A stretch of 28,478 nucleotides of DNA from JAEUMD01 sp937950105 (GCA_036821845.1 DAISIT010000038.1:1-28478); one strand, 5' to 3'. Shown: positions 1 through 6,863, numbered from the stretch's first letter. Made by a program: numbers and translations. Notes: generated by a model from the sequence alone, not told the origin.

Positions 1-606
1 CACGAGCAGAACGCCTCGACCTCGACCGTGCGTCTCGCCGGCTCGTCGGGCGCCAACCCGTTCGCGTGCATCGCTGCAGGCGTGGCGTGCCTCTGGGGTC
101 CGGCCCACGGCGGCGCCAACGAGGCCGCGCTCAACATGCTGATGGAGATCGGCTCGGTCGAGCGCATTCCCGAGTACATCAAGATGGCGAAGGACAAGAA
201 CTCGGGCTTCCGCCTGATGGGCTTCGGCCATCGCGTCTACAAGAACTACGATCCGCGCGCCAAGGTGATGCAGAAGACCTGCCACGAGGTGCTCGACGCA
301 CTCGGCATCCGCAACGAGCCGCTGCTGAAGGTTGCCATGGAGCTGGAGCGCATCGCGCTGCAGGACGAGTATTTCGTCGAGAAGAAGCTCTACCCCAACA
401 TCGACTTCTACTCGGGCATCACGCTGCGCGCGATGGGCTTCCCGGTGCAGCTGTTCACCGTGCTGTTCGCCATCGCCCGCACCGTCGGCTGGGTCGCGCA
501 GTGGCGCGAGATGATCGAGGACCCGGAGCAGCGCATCGGCCGTCCGCGCCAGCTCTACATCGGCGAGCCGCAGCGCGATTTCGTGCCGCTGTCGCAGCGC
601 GGCTGA
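1..606 (+). CDS. gltA: Citrate synthase, C-terminal part (5' end outside window)
   Basis: Condenses acetyl-CoA and oxaloacetate to citrate at the entry of the TCA cycle, in the cytoplasm. The frame is open from base 1, so the gene starts upstream; 201 C-terminal residues are present, about half of the usual 427-435. The sequence closely follows the hexameric type II (E. coli GltA-like) enzyme: HEQNASTSTVR at the left edge, the catalytic His in GPAHGGANE, the second active-site His in FGHRVYKNYDPR, the catalytic Asp in NIDFYSG, and the conserved RPRQLYIG near the end. No frame break is seen. A weak hairpin follows the stop. The identification is secure; only the missing 5' half is unknown. Confidence 0.97.
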   Translation, partial: HEQNASTSTVRLAGSSGANPFACIAAGVACLWGPAHGGANEAALNMLMEIGSVERIPEYIKMAKDKNSGFRLMGFGHRVYKNYDPRAKVMQKTCHEVLDALGIRNEPLLKVAMELERIALQDEYFVEKKLYPNIDFYSGITLRAMGFPVQLFTVLFAIARTVGWVAQWREMIEDPEQRIGRPRQLYIGEPQRDFVPLSQRG

Positions 607-633
607 TGGCCGGATCGACGACGTTGTACGAGG

Positions 634-660
634 GGGCCGGACCGGGTGTTCGGCCCTTTC
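634..660 (+). terminator. Possible gltA terminator
   Basis: Arms GGGCCGGA (634-641) and TTCGGCCC (649-656) form an 8-pair stem with one G-U pair and a 7-nt loop, followed by only TTTC. It lies 28 bases after the gltA stop. The short T-run makes it a weak candidate. Confidence 0.35.
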
Positions 661-782
661 GCGTCTACGCTTGCAACCCCGCTGCCTTGCCGGCAATGTC
701 CGCTGCCGGACGCGTCCGGCTCCGCGCCTCGTAACGCCGTGCGCGAATCGAGGACAGGCAGACGCGAGAGAGCGACACCGGC

Positions 783-1679
783 ATGAACGACAAGAACAGC
801 GACGACCGTCTCGAAAGCCACCTGGCGCGCATCGCCGCGGCGCTCGACCGTCTCGCCCCAGCGGCACCGGCCACCCCCGACTTCGACGCCGCCGACGGTT
901 TCGTCTGGCAGCCCTCGCCGGAAATGTTCGTTCCGGTGAAGCGCATCAACCGCGTGCCGCTCGAACTGCTGAAGGGCATCGATCACGCCGCCGGTCTGCT
1001 GCTCGACAACACCGAGCGCTTCGCGCGCGGCCTGCCCGCCAACAACGCGCTGCTCTGGGGCGCGCGCGGCATGGGCAAATCCTCGCTCGTGAAGAGCGCG
1101 CACGCGACGGTCGCCGCCAAGCTCGCCCGGCATGCGAAGAAGGCGGATGCCGGTCTCAAGCTGGTCGAGATTCATCGCGAGGACATCGCCACGCTGCCGC
1201 GATGCCTCGCGCATCTGCGCGCCAGCCCGCATCGCGCCATCGTGTTCTGCGACGACCTCTCCTTCGACAAGGACGACACGTCCTACAAGTCGCTGAAGGC
1301 GGTGCTCGAAGGCGGCATCGAAGGACGCCCGGCCAACGTCATCTTCTACGCGACCTCCAATCGCCGCCACCTGATGCCGCGCGACATGGTCGAGAACGAA
1401 CGCTCGACGGCCATCAACCCGTCCGAGGCGGTCGAGGAGAAGGTGTCGCTGTCGGATCGCTTCGGCCTCTGGCTCGGTTTCCACAATTCGAGCCAGGACC
1501 AGTACCTCGATATGGTGCAGGGCTACGTCCGTCACTTCGGGCTGAAGGTCGATGCCGAGACGCTGCGGCGCGAGGCGCTCGAATGGTCGATCACGCGCGG
1601 CGCGCGTTCGGGCCGCGTCGCCTGGCAGTTCATCCAGGATCTCGCCGGGCGCCTCGGCCAGCATCTCGATCTCGCCTGA
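783..1679 (+). CDS. DUF815-family P-loop ATPase
   Basis: 298-residue cytoplasmic ATP-binding protein of the DUF815 (AAA+-like) family, whose cellular role is not established. A P-loop GARGMGKSS lies at residues 93-101 and a Walker B-like strand IVFCDDLSF at about 153-161. The conserved DUF815 stretches NNALLWGARGMGKSSLV, EGRPANVIFYATSNRRHLM and LSDRFGLWLGF are all present, and the length is normal. The ATG follows a GAGAG purine run about 10 bases upstream. In many Hyphomicrobiales this ATPase lies beside the LysM/M23 protein that is convergent with it here, so the neighbourhood is conserved. A shared hairpin separates the two stop codons. Confidence 0.9.
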   Translation: MNDKNSDDRLESHLARIAAALDRLAPAAPATPDFDAADGFVWQPSPEMFVPVKRINRVPLELLKGIDHAAGLLLDNTERFARGLPANNALLWGARGMGKSSLVKSAHATVAAKLARHAKKADAGLKLVEIHREDIATLPRCLAHLRASPHRAIVFCDDLSFDKDDTSYKSLKAVLEGGIEGRPANVIFYATSNRRHLMPRDMVENERSTAINPSEAVEEKVSLSDRFGLWLGFHNSSQDQYLDMVQGYVRHFGLKVDAETLRREALEWSITRGARSGRVAWQFIQDLAGRLGQHLDLA

Positions 1680-1710
1680 AGCTGCTGCACTCGTTCATCA
1701 TGCCAAAGCA

Positions 1711-1740
1711 GAAAGAGCCGGAGTTGCCTCCGGCCCTTTC
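1711..1740. terminator. Bidirectional terminator between convergent genes
   Basis: The arms are GAAAG-A-GCCGGAG and CTCCGGC-C-CTTTC around a TTGC loop. There are seven GC-rich pairs, one A-C mismatch, then five A/G-T/C pairs, giving a T-rich tail on either strand. It sits between the DUF815 ATPase (+) and the LysM/LytM gene (-) and could end both transcripts. Confidence 0.55.
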
Positions 1741-1872
1741 CTCTGGCAGTGCCCGGCGGTGCCGCCCCTCTGGCGGTCCGCAAGCTGATTGGTCTGTCGA
1801 GCGCCTCTTTATTCTTCGAGAGTCTGATTCACGGTCTCGGCGGAAGGAAGTCCACCTCGACCGATCAGGCTC

Positions 1873-3336
1873 TCAGAGCCGCTCGAGATAGGGCAGCGGA
1901 TCGACCGGCTTCGAGCCCTGCCGCAGCTCGAAATGAACCTGCGGCTGGTCGACCTGTCCGGTGCTGCCGGCCTTGGCGATGACGTCGCCACGGCGAACCT
2001 TGTCGCCCCGCTTCACCATCAGCGTGTCGTTGTGGGCGTAGGCGGTGACCCAGCCATTGTCGTGGCGCACCAGCACGAGATTGCCGTAGCCCTTCAGCTC
2101 CGATCCCGCATACGCGACCTCGCCATCCTCGGCGGCGTGAACCTCGGTGCCCTGCGGCACGGCGACGTTGACGCCGTCGTTGTGCGTTCCGTCCGAGCGC
2201 TGGCCGAAGCCCGACAGGATCTTGCCCTTCGCCGGCCAGCGCAGGCGGCTCATCGCCGCCGGTGCCGACGCCGTCGCGGCGGCGGCGGTCTTGGTCGCTG
2301 CCGACTTGACCTCGGCCGCAGCCGGCGCGTCGGTCATGCGGCCTTCGTCGAGCGCTGCAACCTGCTTCGAGCCGTTGAGCAGCGTCGGCTGCGTCGTCGA
2401 CTGGATGGCGCGCGGCGCCGCAGCCGTCGCCTCGGCGGCTGCTGCGGCGCTCGGCGACGTCGATGCGACGTTGGCCGGAGCGGCTGCGCCTTCGCCCGGA
2501 ACGCGGAGCGTTGCGCCGGGCTTCAACTGCGCCGGATTGTTGATGCCGTTGGCACTCTGCAGATCAGCGACCTTCACATTGTGCTGGCGAGCGATGCGAT
2601 AGAGGCTGTCACCCGGCTTGACCGTGTAGCTGCCGGCCCAGTCCGCCGTGTTGGCGGGCGCAACCGCGATCTCACGGCGGGGCGCCGGTTCCGCACGCTG
2701 CGACGGCGTCGCATCGTAGGAATTGCTCGCGGTGGCACTCGTATTCGAACCGCCGGGCATGCGCAGCTGCTGGCCCGGCTTCAGGTTGGCGCTCGACAAA
2801 CCGTTGGCGGCCATCAGGTCCTTGACGGTGACGCCGTTGCGCCGCGCGATGCCATAGAGCGTATCGCCACGCTGGACTTCGATGGTGCCGCCAGATGTGA
2901 CCGCGGACGGCGCCGCGTCGCGGCCTGCGCGAGCGGGCGAACGGTCATAGTCAGATGGCGCACGCGATGCGCCAAAGCTCGGCGCGGCAGGCGCGCGATA
3001 CGGCTCGCTGCGCGCGGGCTCGGGCAATGCCGCCATGTCGACGCTGCCGCCGGACGGGCGCGAGGCGCGCGGTGGCACGTAGGTCTCGCCGCTGCCACTG
3101 CCGTAAGAGCCGCTGTCGGCCGCCGACGACTGGATCGACCCGCCGACGGGCTCCGAGGGCACCGGCAGCGCGCCGGTCGAGTCCTTGGCATTCAGGTTGA
3201 ACGCGGGGAAATCGAAACGGCCCACATCGGCGCTGCATCCGCCGACCAGAAGGACCGCCGAAATGGCGACGGCGCGGGCTGCGGCCGAGCCGCCCCCACG
3301 GGTCTCATTTTCGATACGCTGGTAACGCTTCATCAT
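1873..3336 (-). CDS. nlpD: NlpD/DipM-like LysM lipoprotein with degenerate LytM (M23) domain
   Basis: 487-residue envelope protein. It starts with a basic n-region, a hydrophobic stretch and a lipobox ending VGGC (Cys34), so it is probably a lipoprotein. Two LysM peptidoglycan-binding domains lie at about 151-194 and 236-280, then an Ala/Pro-rich linker and a C-terminal LytM/M23 domain at about 366-487. The zinc site is degraded: the usual HxxxD is NDGVN (residues 386-390) and the HxH motif is QVH (466-468). This resembles E. coli NlpD, which activates cell-wall amidases rather than cutting peptidoglycan itself; YAHNDTLMVKRG is also very NlpD-like. The role as an amidase activator in division is inferred. 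The ATG at 3336 follows GAGG at 6 nt; a GTG at 3348, 4 nt after a perfect AAGGAGG, is a real alternative. A CtrA-type box lies upstream. Confidence 0.85.
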   Translation of the reverse strand: MMKRYQRIENETRGGGSAAARAVAISAVLLVGGCSADVGRFDFPAFNLNAKDSTGALPVPSEPVGGSIQSSAADSGSYGSGSGETYVPPRASRPSGGSVDMAALPEPARSEPYRAPAAPSFGASRAPSDYDRSPARAGRDAAPSAVTSGGTIEVQRGDTLYGIARRNGVTVKDLMAANGLSSANLKPGQQLRMPGGSNTSATASNSYDATPSQRAEPAPRREIAVAPANTADWAGSYTVKPGDSLYRIARQHNVKVADLQSANGINNPAQLKPGATLRVPGEGAAAPANVASTSPSAAAAAEATAAAPRAIQSTTQPTLLNGSKQVAALDEGRMTDAPAAAEVKSAATKTAAAATASAPAAMSRLRWPAKGKILSGFGQRSDGTHNDGVNVAVPQGTEVHAAEDGEVAYAGSELKGYGNLVLVRHDNGWVTAYAHNDTLMVKRGDKVRRGDVIAKAGSTGQVDQPQVHFELRQGSKPVDPLPYLERL

Positions 3337-3376
3337 AACGCACCTCACACTCCCTCCTTGATTAACCCTTAACCGG

Positions 3377-3392
3377 TTAATCGACCCTTAAC
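3377..3392 (-). promoter_or_regulatory. CtrA-type binding site upstream of the nlpD-like gene
   Basis: TTAA-N7-TTAAC (TTAATCGACCCTTAAC on the + strand) matches the CtrA consensus of alphaproteobacteria. It begins about 30-40 bp upstream of the nlpD-like start. Two further TTAA half-sites (3362 and 3369) lie between it and the gene, and TTAACCGGTTAA (3369-3380) is a perfect palindrome. Binding is inferred from the sequence only. Confidence 0.5.
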
Positions 3393-3689
3393 GGGTGGGA
3401 GCCCCGCATCCATTCGAAACAGAAGAAAACCGTAAGGAAGCCTTTTTGAAGCTCGCGATGTCCGCCGAAGGGTGCTTCGCCAGAGACGCCGAGCCTCGGA
3501 AGGCCAATGCCACAGGCTGCAGTCGTAAACCCCGATTGTGCGAGCTTCACGGCCGAGTTGCGTCAAACCATGGGCAAACTGATCGTGGTTGCCGAAGCAT
3601 TGCTGCGCGGCTTCGTGCGTGCGCCGAGGTGCACTTCCCGCAGGCGTCGAACACTCCGCGTCGTCAGGCTGCACGCGTCACACTCTCGT
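3393..3689. other. Intergenic stretch without recognisable gene
   Basis: No plausible coding sequence is seen between the CtrA-type box and the palindromic element. Open frames here have no ribosome-binding site and no family resemblance. In many alphaproteobacteria a protein-L-isoaspartate methyltransferase gene (pcm) lies between surE and the LysM/M23 gene; no trace of its motifs is visible here in any frame. Confidence 0.5.
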
Positions 3690-3782
3690 CGTCATGGCCG
3701 GCCTCCGAGCCGGCCATCCAGCGCCACGAACTCCAGCGGTGCGCGCGGGCACTGGATGGCCGGATCAAGTCCGGCCATGACG
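3690..3782. repeat. Double-hairpin intergenic palindromic repeat
   Basis: There are two adjacent hairpins. ATGGCCGGC/GCCGGCCAT (3694-3702 with 3709-3717, 6-nt loop) is followed by ATGGCCGGA/TCCGGCCAT (3756-3764 with 3770-3778, 5-nt loop). The outer ends CGTCATGGCCGG (3690-3701) and CCGGCCATGACG (3771-3782) are also perfect inverted repeats, so the whole 93-bp element is a nested palindrome. This is the look of dispersed extragenic palindromes common in Bradyrhizobium-like genomes. It ends 14 bp after the surE stop and could stabilise or end the surE message. Confidence 0.75.
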
Positions 3783-3796
3783 AACGATGAGAATCT

Positions 3797-4561
3797 CTAC
3801 GCTTTGAAGATGCGTGCGAGGCTTTCCATTTCCGGCAGATGCGTCAGGTTCGGCACCAGCGGCGTAATCGAAATGCAGCCCTTGTAGATCGCAAAGAGGT
3901 CGGTGCCCTCGAGCGGCGTCGACTTCTTCCGCTCGAACCCGAACCAGTAGTACGGCGCGCCCCACGTATCGAAGCGCTCGTCGATGCGCAGCAGGTTCTG
4001 GTCGCGCTTGCCCTGCACCGTCACCATGGTCCCCTCGACCGCATCGGGCGCGCGATCGGGGAAGTTGATGTTCATGAGCACGGCCGGGCTCCAGTCCTCC
4101 GCCAGCAACCGCTCGATGATGGCGGGGCCGTGCGCCAGCGGCGTTTCCCAGTGGATGGTGCCGGCTTCGTCGAAGCCGTAGGCGAGGCTCATGGCGATCG
4201 AGCGCACGCCGAGCAGCGAGCCCTCGATGGCCCCGGCGATGGTGCCCGAGTAGGTCACGTCGTCGGCGAGGTTGGCGCCCTTGTTGACGCCGGAGAGCAC
4301 GAGATCGGGCGGATTGTCGAGCAGCAGGTGGCGCACGCCCATGATGACGCAATCGGTCGGCGTGCCGCGCACCGCGTAGCGCTTGTCGCCAACCGCCTCG
4401 CATCTGAGCGGCTCGTGCAGCGTCAGCGAGTGCGATGCACCGGACTGGTTGGTCTCCGGCGCCACCACCCACACGTCGTCGGTGAACGAGCGCGCGATGT
4501 CGGCGAGCACGCGCAAGCCCGGTGCGTTGATGCCGTCGTCGTTGGTGACCAGGATGCGCAT
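3797..4561 (-). CDS. surE: 5'/3'-nucleotidase SurE
   Basis: 254-residue metal-dependent nucleoside monophosphate phosphatase (SurE family, EC 3.1.3.5), cytoplasmic. The N-terminal MRILVTNDDGINAPG carries the two metal-binding Asp residues (8 and 9). NQSGASHSLT and the LSGVNKGANL loop supply the remaining conserved site residues, and the C-terminal half has the expected TDLFAIYKG-type strand. The length is normal. The gene would normally be co-transcribed with serS upstream. Here the serS-surE gap is filled by the heptamer-array/four-helix element, and the bases directly before the ATG are repeat units with no Shine-Dalgarno match. Translation may therefore depend on coupling or be leaderless. 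Confidence 0.96.
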   Translation of the reverse strand: MRILVTNDDGINAPGLRVLADIARSFTDDVWVVAPETNQSGASHSLTLHEPLRCEAVGDKRYAVRGTPTDCVIMGVRHLLLDNPPDLVLSGVNKGANLADDVTYSGTIAGAIEGSLLGVRSIAMSLAYGFDEAGTIHWETPLAHGPAIIERLLAEDWSPAVLMNINFPDRAPDAVEGTMVTVQGKRDQNLLRIDERFDTWGAPYYWFGFERKKSTPLEGTDLFAIYKGCISITPLVPNLTHLPEMESLARIFKA

Positions 4562-4660
4562 GGGATCAGGGACTAGGTTTCAGGGGTTAGGGGTTAGCGG
4601 GTTAGGGGTTAGGTTTTAGGGATTAGGGATTAGGGATTAGGGACTAGGCTTTAGGGACTA
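4562..4660 (+). repeat. Left G-rich heptamer array
   Basis: About fourteen consecutive 7-bp units can be read without a break, apart from one 8-bp unit: GGGATCA, GGGACTA, GGTTTCA, GGGGTTA twice, GCGGGTTA, GGGGTTA, GGTTTTA, GGGATTA three times, GGGACTA, GGCTTTA, GGGACTA. The most regular run is at 4619-4646. Runs of three or more G separated by 4-nt loops give G-quadruplex potential on the + strand. The units nearest surE are the most diverged. Confidence 0.9.
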
Positions 4661-5019
4661 GGGGCTTCGCGAAGCCGGCTGTGCAGCGAGTTCAACATCC
4701 TGCCCACCTCGTCGCAAAGCTGAAGCGCCTTTTCCGTCTCAGGGCCCGGCAGCAGTGAAACCGAGGTCGCGAGTAGCAGGAAGGTCTCTGTCTCTGCTAG
4801 CGAGCCACGCGCGATACTGATGAAGTGAGCATAGTCGCGACGTGTTCCGCGGCTATTGCCTTCAGCTACATTGGCTGGCACTGAGGCAGCAGCCCGGAGC
4901 ATTTGGCTCGTGAGTCTGTACTCTTCAGTCTTGGGCATCAGCTTGGCCAGCCGGTAGACCTCCACCGCGAGTTGCATCGCCTTCTGCCAGACGACCAGTT
5001 CACGATGCGACGTCGCCAT
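4651..5019 (-). CDS. Four-helix bundle protein (S23/IVP-like family)
   Basis: 122-residue soluble, all-helical protein of the family first seen as proteins encoded in 23S rRNA intervening sequences, and related to the Avd protein of diversity-generating retroelements. Its function is unknown. The family signature is clear: an N-terminal RELVVWQKAMQLAVEVYRL helix, then LTSQMLRAAASVPANVAEG, RGTRRDYAHF and IARGSLAETETFLLLA. The ATG follows AGGTGCAGG. The last residues (Pro-Ser-Pro) and the TAA stop are encoded inside the left heptamer array. The gene is visibly less GC-biased at third positions than serS and surE, which suits acquisition from elsewhere. It lies in the same orientation as serS and surE. 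Confidence 0.9.
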   Translation of the reverse strand: MATSHRELVVWQKAMQLAVEVYRLAKLMPKTEEYRLTSQMLRAAASVPANVAEGNSRGTRRDYAHFISIARGSLAETETFLLLATSVSLLPGPETEKALQLCDEVGRMLNSLHSRLREAPSP

Positions 5020-5026
5020 TCCTGCA

Positions 5027-5098
5027 CCTAGTCCCTAATCCCAAGTCCCAAGTCCCTAATCCCTAATCCCTAGTCCCTAATCCCTAGTCCCTAATCCC
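5027..5098 (-). repeat. Right heptamer array (inverted relative to the left one)
   Basis: On the + strand this reads a partial CCTAGT then CCCTAAT, CCCAAGT twice, CCCTAAT twice, CCCTAGT, CCCTAAT, CCCTAGT, CCCTAAT and a terminal CCCTCAC that contains the serS stop. The complement is GGGATTA/GGGACTA, the same unit as the left array. A transcript across the element would carry G-rich units 5' and C-rich units 3' of the four-helix gene, able to pair into a long stem. Confidence 0.9.
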
Positions 5099-6388
5099 TC
5101 ACTTCCCTATAGCCTCCCGGCCATTCATATACGGCCGCAGCGCCTCGGGGATCACGACCGAGCCATCGGCTTGCTGGTAGTTCTCGAGCACCGCGACCAG
5201 CGTGCGCCCGACCGCGAGGCCGGAACCGTTGAGCGTGTGCACGTAGCGCACGTCCTTCTCGCCGGCGCGATAGCGCGCCCCCATGCGCCGCGCCTGGAAG
5301 TCGCCGCACACCGAGCACGACGAAATCTCGCGATAGGTATCCTGCCCCGGCAGCCACACCTCGATGTCGTAGGTCTTCTGCGAGGCAAAGCCCATGTCGC
5401 CGGTGCACAGAAGCATGGTGCGATACGGCAGCCCGAGCTTTTCGAGGATGCCCTGCGCGCACGCGGTCATGCGCTCGTGCTCGGCGATGGAGTCCTCCGG
5501 CTTTGTGATCGAGACGAGCTCCACCTTGGAGAACTGGTGCTGGCGGATCATGCCGCGCGTGTCCTTGCCGGCGGCACCGGCTTCCGAGCGGAAGCACGGC
5601 GTCCACGCCGTCATGCGCATCGGCAGCGCACTCGCCTCGAGGATCTGCTCGCGCACGAGGTTGGTCAGCGACACCTCCGCCGTCGGGATCAGCCAGAAGC
5701 CGTTGTCGGTGTGGAACAGGTCCTCCGCGAACTTCGGCAGGTTGCCGGTGCCGTAGGCGGTCTGGTCCTTCACCAGCAGCGGCGGGTTGTATTCGGTGTA
5801 GCCACCGACTGCATCACCCGCGGGGCCTGTGTGCTGGTCGAGCATGAACGAGGCGATGGCGCGTTCGAGCCGCGACAGCGCGCCTTTCAGGAACACGAAG
5901 CGGGCGCCGGAAATCTTTGCCGCACTCTCGAAATCCATGAGGCCCAGCGCCTCGCCGATCTCGAAGTGCTGCTTCGGCGTGAAGTCAAACTTTTTCGGCG
6001 TGCCCCAGCGGCGCACTTCCTTGTTGTCGTGCTCGTCCTTGCCGAGCGGCACCTCGTCGTGCGGCAGGTTCGGGATCACGGCCAGCGCGCGCTCGAGGCC
6101 GGAGACCAGCTCGCGCTCCTGCTCCTCGCCGTCCTGGATCACCTGCTTCAGCTCGGCCACCTCGGCCTTCAGCTTTTCGGCAGTCGCGGCGTCCTTGGCG
6201 CCAAGCGCCTTGCCGACCTCCTTGGAGGCGGCGTTGCGGCGGGCCTGCGCCTCCTGCAGCATGCCCTGGTGCTTGCGCCGGGCGTCGTCGAGGTCGATCA
6301 GGCGGCCCGACAGCGGCTCCAGCCCGCGCTTCTTCAGGCCCGCGTCGAAGGCTTCGGCATTGTCTCTGATCCACTTGATGTCGAACAC
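5099..6388 (-). CDS. serS: Seryl-tRNA synthetase
   Basis: 429-residue class II aminoacyl-tRNA synthetase that charges tRNA-Ser (EC 6.1.1.11). The N-terminal coiled-coil tRNA-binding arm spans about residues 30-105 (Lys/Glu/Ala-rich). Motif 2 appears around CFRSEAGAAGKDTRGMIRQH and motif 3 around NGSGLAVGRTLVAVLEN. The protein begins at GTG 6388 as (M)FDIKWIRDNAEAFD, the standard SerRS N-terminus, with GAGAGG 6 nt upstream. The longer open frame extending to 6673 has no family resemblance. The TGA stop overlaps the first heptamer of the adjoining array. The gene diverges from the HigA-like gene. Confidence 0.97.
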   Translation of the reverse strand: MFDIKWIRDNAEAFDAGLKKRGLEPLSGRLIDLDDARRKHQGMLQEAQARRNAASKEVGKALGAKDAATAEKLKAEVAELKQVIQDGEEQERELVSGLERALAVIPNLPHDEVPLGKDEHDNKEVRRWGTPKKFDFTPKQHFEIGEALGLMDFESAAKISGARFVFLKGALSRLERAIASFMLDQHTGPAGDAVGGYTEYNPPLLVKDQTAYGTGNLPKFAEDLFHTDNGFWLIPTAEVSLTNLVREQILEASALPMRMTAWTPCFRSEAGAAGKDTRGMIRQHQFSKVELVSITKPEDSIAEHERMTACAQGILEKLGLPYRTMLLCTGDMGFASQKTYDIEVWLPGQDTYREISSCSVCGDFQARRMGARYRAGEKDVRYVHTLNGSGLAVGRTLVAVLENYQQADGSVVIPEALRPYMNGREAIGK

Positions 6389-6426
6389 GGGGGGCCTCTC
6401 GGATTCGGTCGTTTTCGCTGCGCGAC

Positions 6427-6455
6427 CGTATAGGACGCTCCGCCGCCCCGGTCCA
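6427..6455 (-). promoter_or_regulatory. Possible housekeeping promoter for serS
   Basis: On the minus strand TGGACC (6455-6450) and TATACG (6432-6427) are separated by 17 bp. Each has 4 of 6 consensus bases. The predicted start is about 30 bp before the serS GTG. No better match is seen in the short divergent gap. Confidence 0.35.
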
Positions 6456-6551
6456 GAAGCCGGATCAAACCGCACTCTCGGACCCCAATCCGTGGCATGA
6501 TCAGCGGACGCAGGCATGGCCACAGGGGAAATAAGACCAGGAGCCCGCTGC

Positions 6552-6863
6552 ATGACCGCACATTCGAAGCGCTCGCCGGATCGGTGCCCGACGCATCCCG
6601 GCGCCCTGTTGCGCGACATTGTCCTGCCGGCGCTGCCCGTTCCGAAGACCGAGGTGGCGCGCGCGCTCGGCATATCGCGCCAGTCGCTTTACGACATCCT
6701 TGCGGAGAAGCAGCCGGTGACGCCCGCCATGGCGGTGCGGCTCGCCGCCGTGCTCGGGACTTCGCCCGCATCATGGCTCAACATGCAGACGGCGTTCGAC
6801 CTCTGGCATGCGGAGCGGCAGGTGGATACCTCGCGACTGACGCCGCTCGCGGCGGCAAGCTGA
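6552..6863 (+). CDS. HigA-family antitoxin-like HTH protein (no toxin partner)
   Basis: 103-residue DNA-binding protein of the HigA/VapI (XRE) addiction-module family. THPGALLRDIVLPAL is the family's N-terminal hallmark, followed by the helix-turn-helix TEVARALGISRQSLYDILAEKQPVTPAMAVRLAAVLGTS and the C-terminal PASWLNMQTAFDLWHAER. The ATG at 6552 is chosen because AGGAG lies 8 nt upstream; an in-frame ATG at 6516 would add 12 residues without a good site. HigA usually lies directly after a HigB toxin gene, but the upstream neighbour is divergent serS and downstream lies a convergent autotransporter, so this is an orphan. It may act as a solitary regulator. Confidence 0.85.
   Translation: MTAHSKRSPDRCPTHPGALLRDIVLPALPVPKTEVARALGISRQSLYDILAEKQPVTPAMAVRLAAVLGTSPASWLNMQTAFDLWHAERQVDTSRLTPLAAAS

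Larger units (their letters stand above)
4562..5098. mobile_element. Candidate element: four-helix-bundle gene between inverted heptamer arrays
   Basis: Composite structure filling the gap between the surE start codon and the serS stop codon. The left array (4562-4660) has about 14 G-rich heptamers on the + strand. The right array (5027-5098) has about 10 heptamers of the complementary C-rich type. Between them lies only the four-helix-bundle gene. The two arrays are therefore in opposite orientations, like long imperfect terminal inverted repeats. The array units edge into both neighbours: the serS stop lies in the last right-hand unit and the four-helix stop in a left-hand unit. No transposase and no clear target duplication are visible, so mobility is an inference. 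Confidence 0.5.

Noticed and set aside
3395..3887. Open frames between the LysM gene and surE as pcm or small genes
   Set aside because: They lack methyltransferase motifs and ribosome-binding sites, and their ends (DGRIKSGHDE, MAGSSPAMT) are translations of the palindromic repeat.
4562..5098. Classical insertion sequence
   Set aside because: No transposase, no unit-length terminal inverted repeat and no target duplication is visible; only the heptamer arrays are inverted.
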